Of a stretch of 7,840 nt of DNA, positions 1 to 6,534 are shown piece after piece. Both the position numbers and the translations under genes were made by a program. Source of the stretch: Anaerolineales bacterium UBA5069 (lineage in GTDB: Bacteria > Chloroflexota > Anaerolineae > Caldilineales > Caldilineaceae); contig DIAV01000132.1 in the NCBI GenBank assembly GCA_002415895.1, forward strand, positions 9,255-17,094. The letters run 5' to 3'. The notes below the pieces were generated by a model, which saw nothing but the letters and a program-made list of their open reading frames with translations, had not been told where the DNA came from and did not search any database. How positions within the stretch are numbered: position 1 is the first letter of the stretch; each line of letters begins with the position of its first letter.

Positions 1-75
1 GCTTTGTTGATGCTGTTCTTTGCGTTTCTTCGCGCCCTTTCCGCCTTTGCGGTGAGACGTTGTCGTGTGCAGCGC
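1..75. other. Window edge downstream of sbcC; unassigned
   Basis: These bases follow the sbcC stop codon. All three minus-strand frames are open across them. The frame in register with sbcC reads as a Lys/Arg/Gln-rich peptide (it contains HRKGGKGAKKRKEQHQQ) but has no ATG, GTG or TTG start, only a CTG two codons after the stop. It could be the start of another gene or simply spacer. A short hairpin, CCGC-CTTT-GCGG at 41-52, has no T run after it on either strand, so it is not a convincing terminator. Confidence 0.2.
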
Positions 76-2814
76 TTACACCTCTTGCGCGAAGACCCTC
101 GTCCCTGGCGCAACCACACAACTTACCCCATCCACCCGCTCCAGGTGAATTACGTTGGCGGTCGCCTGCTCAAAGGTGTCATCATGGCTGATGACAAAGA
201 GTTGGCGCAGCCCCTTGAACTTCACAATCTGCTCGGCCAGCGCCGCTCGCCGCTCGCCATCAAGATGGGCGGTCGGTTCGTCAAAGAAGGCAGTACTGAT
301 GCCCGACATGGTGCGCAGCAGCGCCAGACGTACGGCCAATGCGGCCACCATCTGCTCGCCACCTGAAAGCAGAGAGAATTCGCGTTCGCGCCCAGCAACC
401 TCAAGCGTAATGCCGTAGTCATCGCCCCATTTAAGGATTTGCGCGAAATCGCCCGTAAGCTCTCCAAAAATCTGTGCCGCGCTCGCGCTCACCTGCTGGA
501 TCATGTTGGCGATTACGTGCGGCCCGGCCGCCTTGATGACATCGCGCAGTTTCAGCAGCGTGTTGTACTGCGCTTTGAGCAGCTTGAGCTTTGCGTTGGC
601 CTGCACAAGCTTCGCCTGCTCTTCCTGCAATGCGCCAATCTCAACCTGCAATGCGGCGCCCTCGCGTGTAAGCATCGCCTCAGCGGTCGCGAGGCTGCCT
701 ACCTCGCCGTGGAGGCGCGCGCTCTCGGCCTGGGCGTTGGTGTACGCCGATGCGTCAAAATTGTGAGCGGCTTCGGCAGCGCGGCTCGCGGCCTGCGCTT
801 CGGCTGCCTGCAAAGCGTCGGCGGCGAGCGCGGCGGCGGCAACGGCATCTTCTCGCGCCGTCAGGCCCAGCGCGATCTGGCGATTTGCGAGCACTGTCTG
901 GTAGGCGATCTGCGTTTCCTGCGTTTCGCGCTGGACAGCCTCCAACGCGGCATCGAGCCCGGCAAAATCGGCAAGCTGTACGTCGAATGCGTCAATCAGC
1001 GCAGCAGCGGCAGCGTGGGCCGTCTCGGCGCGCGCCTGCTCGGCTTCAACCTGTGGACGCTTGTCGGCACTGGCGCGGGCAATGGCAATGTGCTGCCGGG
1101 GGCTGCCCAATTGCTGCAACTCCGCTTCAATTGCGGCCAGCGTCGCGGGCGCGGCGGCAAGTTCGGCGCAGCGCGCCTGGCTGGCGTCGCGCTGCGTGCG
1201 CAGTTGCACCACATGCGCCTCCTTGTCGGCGACATCGGCCGCCGTGGGCAGGCTGTGCAGCGCCGCCCCTTTGGTATTGCGCAAGGCTTCCTGCACGTCC
1301 AAAGCGCCTTGTGTCTCTGTCTGTGCGGCTTTGATCTCACCCAGTTCCATACGCAACGCAGCGCGCAGTTGTGCGTTGCGCGCAATCATCTGGCGGCGGT
1401 GTTCGGGTGTAAGCTCAGCTTCGCAAATCGGGCAGCGGGCACCCTCGATCTTGTCCAGCTCGTCGCTTTGCTGCTTGAGGCTAATGCCTTCAGCGAGCTT
1501 AGTGTTGTGCGCAGCATCAAGCTCTGTCCGGCGTGCGGCCAGCCCTGCAAGTGCTGCACCCACCTCGGCCAGCGCGGCCTCAATCTCCACACGGCCTGCA
1601 ATGCGGGTCTGCATCTGCGCCAGCGCCGTTTCCTCACGCGCGAGCGTCTGCTCGCACTGCTGCAACACACTCTGCGCACCGCGATATTCACCCTGCTGCG
1701 CCATTGCGGCGGCGCGCTGCGCCTCCAGCGCGGCCTCGCGCGCCGCTGCCGCCGCCAATTCGGTTACCCTGGATTCGGCCTCGGCAATGTGCGCGAGTTG
1801 CTGGGCAGCGGCGTCGCGCTGGTGCTCGGCCATCGCCAGCGCGGCGGCAGCGTTGCTGCGCTCAATCGCAAGTTGCTGCCTGTGCTGTCTGCGCGCGTCA
1901 AGCTCATCCTTCGCAACCTGCGCCGCAAGATAGCGGTCATGCCCCGCCTGGTTGGCGGCCACGCGGGCGCTGGCCGCTTGCGCCTCGTGCAGTTGATTCT
2001 CGGCAACGCCCAGCGCAACGTGTCCGGCTGCCAATGCCGCACGCGCCTGCGCGCTCTCCTGCTGCGCGGCCACGAGTGCTACGCGTTTCTCTTCGAGTGC
2101 GTGCAGTTCGCCTTCCACACGCACCAGCAGAGTGCGGGCTGCGGCCAGTGCTGTGCTGGTTGTCTTCAACTCCTGCGCAATGGCAACGGCGTGCGCCTGC
2201 ATACCGGGCAGAGCCGCCAGCGCGCCTTCCAGACGCGCGATGACTTCGCTAACGTCGTTCTTTCGCGCCAGCAGCAGATTCTTTGATTCCAGCAGCCGGT
2301 CGAAGGCATTCTTGTATTCTTCAACCTGGAGCAGTGCATCAAACACGCTTTTGCGCTGCGCAGGGCGCAAGAGGAAAGCAGCCGTCAGTGTGCCCTGCGG
2401 CACGCCCACGGCATCACGGAAGATGTGCGCCAATTCGGTGTCGGGCGGCAGCCCCATGTGGGCACGCAGAAAGCGATCTACATCGGGACCATTTTCGGCA
2501 ATTGCGGCGCCCAGCTCCGGATCATAGATGAATTGCTTGACGCCCGCCCCGCCAATGCGCTTGACGACTTCATAGACGCGCTCGTCGGCCTGGCTCTCAA
2601 AGGAAACTGTGATTGAGCCTTGTTTGGTCCCCTCGCGCAGGAAGGCATGTTGGTTATAGTCGAGGCAGGAAAAAAGCGCGAAGCCGACGGCCTCCAGCAG
2701 CGTGCTCTTGCCCGCGCCATTGTGGCCCACAATCGCGTTGACGCCCTCGGTGAACTCAATGCGCGCGAATTCGTACGACTTGATGTTCTCAAGTTCAATG
2801 CTGATGATATGCAT
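76..2814 (-). CDS. sbcC: SbcC/Rad50-type ATPase, DNA double-strand-break processing
   Basis: ATPase subunit of the SbcCD (Rad50-Mre11) complex, which tethers DNA ends and drives the nuclease that trims hairpins and blocked breaks. The 912-residue protein has the full architecture. Walker A GHNGAGKS is at residues 30-37, and the Q-loop region is around Q140 (GVPQG). A long Ala/Glu/Gln-rich coiled coil runs from about 175 to 455, followed by the zinc-hook CPIC at 461-464, almost exactly central. A returning coiled coil follows, then signature LSGGEQ at 816-821, Walker B with FFDEPT (D845, E846), D-loop AHLD at 849-852 and H-loop SHDD at 876-879. The ATG lies three bases after the sbcD stop (TAG CCC ATG) with no clear Shine-Dalgarno, which suggests translational coupling. 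Arms of under 300 residues are modest, and the length is nearer archaeal Rad50 than E. coli SbcC. Family assignment is very secure; the naming sbcC versus rad50 is convention. Confidence 0.96.
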   Translation of the reverse strand: MHIISIELENIKSYEFARIEFTEGVNAIVGHNGAGKSTLLEAVGFALFSCLDYNQHAFLREGTKQGSITVSFESQADERVYEVVKRIGGAGVKQFIYDPELGAAIAENGPDVDRFLRAHMGLPPDTELAHIFRDAVGVPQGTLTAAFLLRPAQRKSVFDALLQVEEYKNAFDRLLESKNLLLARKNDVSEVIARLEGALAALPGMQAHAVAIAQELKTTSTALAAARTLLVRVEGELHALEEKRVALVAAQQESAQARAALAAGHVALGVAENQLHEAQAASARVAANQAGHDRYLAAQVAKDELDARRQHRQQLAIERSNAAAALAMAEHQRDAAAQQLAHIAEAESRVTELAAAAAREAALEAQRAAAMAQQGEYRGAQSVLQQCEQTLAREETALAQMQTRIAGRVEIEAALAEVGAALAGLAARRTELDAAHNTKLAEGISLKQQSDELDKIEGARCPICEAELTPEHRRQMIARNAQLRAALRMELGEIKAAQTETQGALDVQEALRNTKGAALHSLPTAADVADKEAHVVQLRTQRDASQARCAELAAAPATLAAIEAELQQLGSPRQHIAIARASADKRPQVEAEQARAETAHAAAAALIDAFDVQLADFAGLDAALEAVQRETQETQIAYQTVLANRQIALGLTAREDAVAAAALAADALQAAEAQAASRAAEAAHNFDASAYTNAQAESARLHGEVGSLATAEAMLTREGAALQVEIGALQEEQAKLVQANAKLKLLKAQYNTLLKLRDVIKAAGPHVIANMIQQVSASAAQIFGELTGDFAQILKWGDDYGITLEVAGREREFSLLSGGEQMVAALAVRLALLRTMSGISTAFFDEPTAHLDGERRAALAEQIVKFKGLRQLFVISHDDTFEQATANVIHLERVDGVSCVVAPGTRVFAQEV

Positions 2815-2817
2815 GGG

Positions 2818-4206
2818 CTATTCAGCTGGGGTAATACTGGTTGGCGCGTAGACGCGTGCCACGTTTACGCCGGTCTCTTCGGCAGTTAGGTCGGCAGGCG
2901 ACGGATGGCCATTAAAGGTCCCGTCGGCAATGGCCTGTGTCATTGTCGCCAATTCATCAACAATGCGCTCGGGCGGTTCGGGCACATTGGCCATATTCTT
3001 CACGGTGATGGCCACGCTGGCCCACTCGTCGGGATTGTCGGCAAACTGGGTCACCTTAGCCAATAAGTCGACGAAGACGCCGCGCTCGACGTCTTCGCGT
3101 ACGTAGTGATCGGGGTCTATGCGCGCGCCGCTTTTGGGAATGGCAAAATTCTTCACCTGCACATGGGCGGCTTCCAGGATCGAGCGGGCGGATTCCTCGA
3201 TTGCATGCAGGTTGAGCAGCGCCTGCTCAAAACCCAGCACACCATCCAGGATGATATCGACCATGGGCTTGGTGTCATCGGTGAGCACGCCCATTTCTGC
3301 GCGCCGCTGGGTGAATTTCTCCGTGCACGCTGTCTCAAGTGCTTCGGCATCGCCATGCAGGTCCGTCTTGATCTGGAAGCGTGCAAAGGGCCTGCGTTCA
3401 GGTTTGATGCGGGTAACTCGGGTGCGCTCGGGGCCAGGCGCTTTGTCCGTGTCCACTTCCACCAGCAGCGCGGCCCGATCATTCCACGCCCACTCATTTG
3501 CGGCGCACGTTTCGAGGCTGCCCGGGTTATAGAGCCAGTCATCCTTCTCAAAGGGTTTGTGAATGTGGCCCAGCGCAACATAATCCGTGTGGGGGCGCAT
3601 GGCCATCCACTGGTGGAGCGTAGGGCTGAGGGCATCGCCGGGGAGTTCACCCAGCACACCCGTATGCGCTGCAAAGATCGTGAACGCAACGCCCTCACGC
3701 GCGTCGGGCGGGAGTGCATCCAGCGCCAGCGCGCACATTTCCACCGCAGCAGGCGTGCCCGCGCCCTTGTAGCCCAGCCCATACACGCGCACGCCGGGCA
3801 TGGGATCAAACCAGCCCCCGCGCCCGTTGCGCAGTGGGGCAAAAGACGCTACGCCCTCGGCAAAGTCGGTCTGCAGGAGGGTAATCAGCCCCCGAGCGCG
3901 CAGGAAACCCAGCCAGCTTCCTTCCTCGCCGTAGTAGGCCATCTCGTGATTGCCTTCAATGGCAATGCAGGGAATCCCATGGTGCTTAAGCAGCTCGAGG
4001 CGGCGAAAGGCCTGGTCGAGCGTTTGTGCATCAATTGCGCGCTTGTGGAAGAGGTCCCCACCAATGATAACGAAATCAACTTTGGCGGCGATGGCGCGAT
4101 CGATGACGTCCCTAAAGGCCTGGGCAAAGTCCGATGCACGAAAACTCTCGTTGTATTGTCGGAAGCCCAGGTGCACGTCGGAGACATGCAGAAAGCGAAA
4201 TTGCAT
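2818..4206 (-). CDS. sbcD: SbcD/Mre11-type metallo-phosphoesterase nuclease
   Basis: Nuclease subunit of SbcCD, using two metal ions (Mn2+ in the family) to cut DNA ends under control of the SbcC ATPase. All five phosphoesterase motifs are present in the 462-residue protein: DVH (D10, H12), GGDLFH (D51), GNHE (N86 and the catalytic H87), AAHTG (H181) and GHIHKP (H214, H216). NPGSLE at 227-232 is the usual strand after motif V. The capping domain occupies roughly residues 260-350. A tail of about 110 residues follows, where Mre11 proteins carry their Rad50-binding helices; that role for the tail is inferred. The start MQFRFLHVSDVHLG has the normal family N-terminus. An AGGAG lies upstream but 11 bases from the ATG, rather far. 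Nuclease-then-ATPase order, three bases apart, is the standard sbcDC arrangement. Confidence 0.96.
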   Translation of the reverse strand: MQFRFLHVSDVHLGFRQYNESFRASDFAQAFRDVIDRAIAAKVDFVIIGGDLFHKRAIDAQTLDQAFRRLELLKHHGIPCIAIEGNHEMAYYGEEGSWLGFLRARGLITLLQTDFAEGVASFAPLRNGRGGWFDPMPGVRVYGLGYKGAGTPAAVEMCALALDALPPDAREGVAFTIFAAHTGVLGELPGDALSPTLHQWMAMRPHTDYVALGHIHKPFEKDDWLYNPGSLETCAANEWAWNDRAALLVEVDTDKAPGPERTRVTRIKPERRPFARFQIKTDLHGDAEALETACTEKFTQRRAEMGVLTDDTKPMVDIILDGVLGFEQALLNLHAIEESARSILEAAHVQVKNFAIPKSGARIDPDHYVREDVERGVFVDLLAKVTQFADNPDEWASVAITVKNMANVPEPPERIVDELATMTQAIADGTFNGHPSPADLTAEETGVNVARVYAPTSITPAE

Positions 4207-4288
4207 CGGGAGAGGGACTCCTCAGGTAAGGTCGAGATCGGCACGACAGCATTGCTGCCACTGCTGTTTCGACTGCGATGGCGCAAAA
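4207..4288 (-). promoter_or_regulatory. sbcD leader with ribosome binding site
   Basis: The 82-bp gap between the membrane-protein gene and sbcD contains an AGGAG (complement of 4218-4222), 11 bases before the sbcD ATG. The bases between them include CTCC (complement of 4209-4212), which could pair with GGAG over a five-base loop and partly mask the site. The inverted repeat CAGCATTGCTG at 4247-4257 has a one-base centre and no T run follows it, so it is not a terminator. I see no consensus promoter here, though a weak one cannot be excluded. Confidence 0.35.
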
Positions 4289-4684
4289 TCAGGCGCGTTC
4301 GCGCGTGCCAAGCGCCAGATTGAGAACGAAGCTGACAAGCGAAACGATAATACCGGCAAAGAACATGTTCCAACCGCCATTCCAGTCGATTACGCCGGGC
4401 CCCAGGATAAAAGTGCCTGTCTCCTGCAGCAACCAGAGTATGAACATGTTCATGATGAAGGTAAAGAGCCCCAGCGTCAGGATATAGGCGGGGCATGTCA
4501 CCAATGCCAGAACAGGCCGCACCAACGCGTTGAGAAAGCCGAAGATGAGGGCAATGACAACCAGGTCCATCACATCCGCCATGGGCGCATTCAGGCTGTC
4601 CACCGGGATGGTGGCGCCAACCAGGGTGCCTGCCACCCACAATGCAGCAGCGTTGATCAGAACCTTGAGAATGAACCTTAACAT
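4289..4684 (-). CDS. Small four-helix membrane protein, phage-holin-4 / YvlD family
   Basis: A 131-residue integral membrane protein with four hydrophobic segments, at about residues 4-24, 38-55, 58-86 and 105-127, and short polar loops. The core NALVRPVLALVTCPAYILTL (52-71), followed by GLFTFIMNMFILWLL (72-86), matches the pattern I recall for the family annotated 'phage holin family protein' or YvlD (Pfam Phage_holin_4_2): N-A-L-x-R-P, then P-x-x-x-x-T-L-G-L-F. Despite the name, most such genes are chromosomal and not part of a phage; no lysis gene or other phage gene is nearby. Family function is poorly known; envelope-stress links are reported for some relatives, and I infer nothing more specific here. 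The ATG at 4684 has a weak purine-rich AAAGAGA a few bases upstream. It starts 63 bp after the GNAT stop and may be co-transcribed with it. Confidence 0.85.
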   Translation of the reverse strand: MLRFILKVLINAAALWVAGTLVGATIPVDSLNAPMADVMDLVVIALIFGFLNALVRPVLALVTCPAYILTLGLFTFIMNMFILWLLQETGTFILGPGVIDWNGGWNMFFAGIIVSLVSFVLNLALGTRERA

Positions 4685-4696
4685 GTGCGTCTCTTT

Positions 4697-4733
4697 AGCG
4701 TGGGCGCCTCGCGGCGCGGCGAAAAGCGTGGGC
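4697..4733 (-). repeat. GNRA-capped hairpin flanked by a 9-bp direct repeat
   Basis: Between the GNAT gene and the membrane-protein gene, AGCGTGGGC occurs twice on the plus strand (4697-4705 and 4725-4733). Between and overlapping these copies, the minus-strand transcript can form GCGCC-GCGA-GGCGC (4704-4717), a five-pair all-GC stem with a GCGA tetraloop of the stable GNRA class. No T run follows, so it does not look like an intrinsic terminator. It may be an mRNA stability or processing element, or chance in a GC-rich gap. Confidence 0.35.
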
Positions 4734-4747
4734 TTGCTAGGAGGGGC

Positions 4748-5758
4748 TCACTGGGAAATCGGCAGGCGCAGTGTGAGCAGCGTCCGAACGCTGTTGAAGC
4801 CGGCTTGCTCTAAAAGCGCCAGTGCGGCCTGGTGGTCGGTGCTGACGGAGACCGTCACCGGCCAGGCCGGATATGCGGCAAGTTCATGCAGCGCCCATGC
4901 AATGAGCGGCTGCTCCTTCTGTCCATAGAGTTCCGGCCGCACCCACATTTGCAGCTTGTGCGGCCCCTTCCAGCGCTGCGCCTCGAGCACTATCGCCGCG
5001 TCAAAGCGTGAGCCGAAGCGAAAGCAGCGCCGCAGAATCCGTCTGCGACCCAGCAATTCCCATGTCCATTCGACCAGTTGCTGCTCAAGCGTCACTTCGT
5101 AATCACTGCGACGCAGGGAACGCCACCACTGCGCGCCTGCCCCCAACTGACTATTGGCCAGGTCATAGAGCGATTGCCATTGGTTGGGGGCAAAGGTCTC
5201 AATACCCGCCTCCAGCGGCGGCCCCACATGTACGGCACGCGCGGCTTTCAACTCCACCATGCCACCCAGCGACTCGAAGCCCATGTGATCATACAGCGTG
5301 CGCGCCACCGTGTTCTCGGCGTAGACCTGCAGCACAGCCCAGCGGCCACCCTGCTCGCGCACATGGCGGATTGCCTGCTCCATGAGGCGGCGCGAAAGCC
5401 CCCGACCGCGATAGGGTTTGGCAATGGCGACGTTGGCAATTTGCCAGCGCGTACCGTGCTTGTCGGCGCGCTGCACCGTAATGTTGCCAACAACTTTGCC
5501 CTCTTCAACCCAAACGTAACCGCCGAAGAAGTCGTTGAAATCGCTGCCGGCCATGCTCATCACGCCCAGCAGGCCACCCATGCGGCTCATCATACGCATT
5601 TCGCGCAGGGCAGCCGCGCCCCGTTCATCAAGCTCAAGCGCAAAGGCATCGGAGATCAGTTCGGCCACCGGGCGCAGGTCGCGCGCAATCTCAAAGGGGC
5701 GAATGCCACTTTGCAGCGCAACTGTGTCGGACCGACCTGCACTCTGTATGGCCGCCAT
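4748..5758 (-). CDS. Two-domain GNAT-family N-acetyltransferase
   Basis: A 336-residue protein expected to transfer acetyl groups from acetyl-CoA; the acceptor is unknown. The N-terminal domain (about 20-180) is a clear GNAT fold. The acetyl-CoA loop is in VAIAKPYRGRGLSRRL, with R117-G118-R119-G120; the last position of the loop is Ser rather than Gly/Ala. The C-terminal motif AENTVARTLYDHMGF (147-161) includes the conserved Tyr156. The C-terminal half (about 185-336) looks like a second, degenerate GNAT domain: it ends with STDHQAALALLEQAGF (306-321), the same motif in altered form, but lacks a good acetyl-CoA loop. Residues 53-70 are unusually Met-rich. I chose the ATG at 5758 because AGGAG stands three bases upstream and the GNAT fold starts soon after; an in-frame TTG at 5830 would add 24 residues without such support. 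It may be co-transcribed with grpE, 80 bp upstream. Confidence 0.88.
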   Translation of the reverse strand: MAAIQSAGRSDTVALQSGIRPFEIARDLRPVAELISDAFALELDERGAAALREMRMMSRMGGLLGVMSMAGSDFNDFFGGYVWVEEGKVVGNITVQRADKHGTRWQIANVAIAKPYRGRGLSRRLMEQAIRHVREQGGRWAVLQVYAENTVARTLYDHMGFESLGGMVELKAARAVHVGPPLEAGIETFAPNQWQSLYDLANSQLGAGAQWWRSLRRSDYEVTLEQQLVEWTWELLGRRRILRRCFRFGSRFDAAIVLEAQRWKGPHKLQMWVRPELYGQKEQPLIAWALHELAAYPAWPVTVSVSTDHQAALALLEQAGFNSVRTLLTLRLPISQ

Positions 5759-5761
5759 ACG

Positions 5762-5790
5762 CTCCTTTTTGCAGGAGGGTGCGCACTCCC
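5762..5790 (-). promoter_or_regulatory. Ribosome binding site of the GNAT gene within competing hairpins
   Basis: On the minus strand, AGGAG (5766-5762) is the ribosome binding site, separated by CGT from the ATG. CTCCT (5777-5773) can pair with it across the loop GCAAAA, masking it. The same CTCCT can instead pair with GGGAG (5790-5786; one G-U pair) across an eight-base loop, which would free the site. The two pairings exclude each other. The stems are only five pairs, so this is suggestive only. Confidence 0.4.
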
Positions 5791-5838
5791 GAATTGCTGT
5801 GCGGCAACGTGTTGGTAGTCTGCCTGCCAAACAGAACG

Positions 5839-6534
5839 TTACGCTGCGACACGCACCAACGAAGGGCGCAATATATGACCGCGCTGCTCATAACCAACGC
5901 GCAGCGTGGAAATGATGTTGCCGCTGGCGACGCTCTCGTTGGGCTCGCTGCTTACGGCCTCATGATGCGTGGGATCAAACGCACCGTCGCTTGGAATCTG
6001 CTTGACGCCTTCCTCTTCGAGGATCGCCACGAGCTTGCGCTGAATCTGGCGGAAGCCATCGACCCATGCGGGCTGGTCATTCGCCAGCGTTGCGGGCATG
6101 CGCTCAAAGGCCAAATCGAAATCATCCAGCACGGGCAACAATTTGCGCACAATCTGCGCGCTGGCCCGATCGATGGCGTCGGCAGTTTGCTTCTCCTGGC
6201 GGCGGCGCGAATTCTGAAACTCGGCGGCCGAGCGCTGAAATTTGTCAAGCAAGTCGGCGTTGTGTGCTTTTTCAGCCTCCAGGTCGCTTTGCAGTTGCGC
6301 AATCACCTGCTCAGGGGTCGCCTCCTGGGTGGCTGCACCTGCTGCATCCGCCGTGGCATCCACGTATGATGGCGTACTCTCATCGCCCTGCGGGCCTGCA
6401 CCCTCGCCAACCGCAACCGACGCTTCAGCGATGACTGATTCATCAGCCTGATGTTGCTCGTTAATCTCCGCTGCGGCTTGTGCATGCGCGGCGCCCTGTG
6501 CGCCAATTCCGCTGTTTGTGTGCTGTTTGGTCAT
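5839..6534 (-). CDS. grpE: GrpE, nucleotide-exchange factor for DnaK/Hsp70
   Basis: Cytoplasmic co-chaperone that releases ADP from DnaK and so resets the Hsp70 folding cycle; it works as a dimer. The 231-residue protein has an Ala-rich, acidic, low-complexity N-terminus (about 1-72), probably disordered and longer than in many GrpEs. A long helix follows at about 74-145, containing LLDKFQRSAAEFQNSRRR (95-112) and LLPVLDDFDLAFE (132-144), both family hallmarks. The helical region and C-terminal beta head follow, with FDPTHHEAV (186-194) and GYEQRGHILRPSLVRVA (214-230) forming the GrpE signature. The ATG directly follows the hrcA stop (TAGATG, zero gap), so translation is very likely coupled, and transcription is likely from the hrcA promoter. 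dnaK does not follow: the next gene is the acetyltransferase. Assignment is secure. Confidence 0.96.
   Translation of the reverse strand: MTKQHTNSGIGAQGAAHAQAAAEINEQHQADESVIAEASVAVGEGAGPQGDESTPSYVDATADAAGAATQEATPEQVIAQLQSDLEAEKAHNADLLDKFQRSAAEFQNSRRRQEKQTADAIDRASAQIVRKLLPVLDDFDLAFERMPATLANDQPAWVDGFRQIQRKLVAILEEEGVKQIPSDGAFDPTHHEAVSSEPNESVASGNIISTLRVGYEQRGHILRPSLVRVAA

Noticed and set aside
41..52. Hairpin after sbcC as a transcription terminator
   Set aside because: The stem is only four pairs and no T run follows on either strand.
439..2286. A 615-codon open frame on the plus strand opposite sbcC
   Set aside because: It lies codon-for-codon antisense to sbcC. In that register stops arise only where sbcC uses TTA, CTA or TCA codons, which are scarce in this GC-rich, Ala-rich coiled coil. 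Its product is Arg/Leu/Cys-rich with no recognisable domain, while sbcC shows every family motif.
76..4206. sbcD-sbcC as a phage-defence nuclease/ATPase system
   Set aside because: The sequences have canonical SbcCD motifs including a central zinc hook, and the neighbours are housekeeping genes, so ordinary DNA repair is the simpler reading.
3106..4323. A 405-codon plus-strand frame opposite sbcD
   Set aside because: Same antisense register as sbcD, explained by its lack of TTA, CTA and TCA codons. No domain is visible, and sbcD is unmistakable.
4289..4684. The holin-like gene as a sign of prophage or a lysis or defence system
   Set aside because: The YvlD/holin-4 family is widespread on chromosomes, and no endolysin, integrase, capsid or toxin gene is nearby.
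5779..5786. The 8-bp palindrome GTGCGCAC between grpE and the GNAT gene as an operator
   Set aside because: An isolated 8-bp palindrome in GC-rich DNA is expected by chance, and no promoter is visible beside it.
5078..5818. A 246-codon plus-strand frame opposite the GNAT gene
   Set aside because: Antisense in the same codon register as the GNAT gene, with no recognisable motif.
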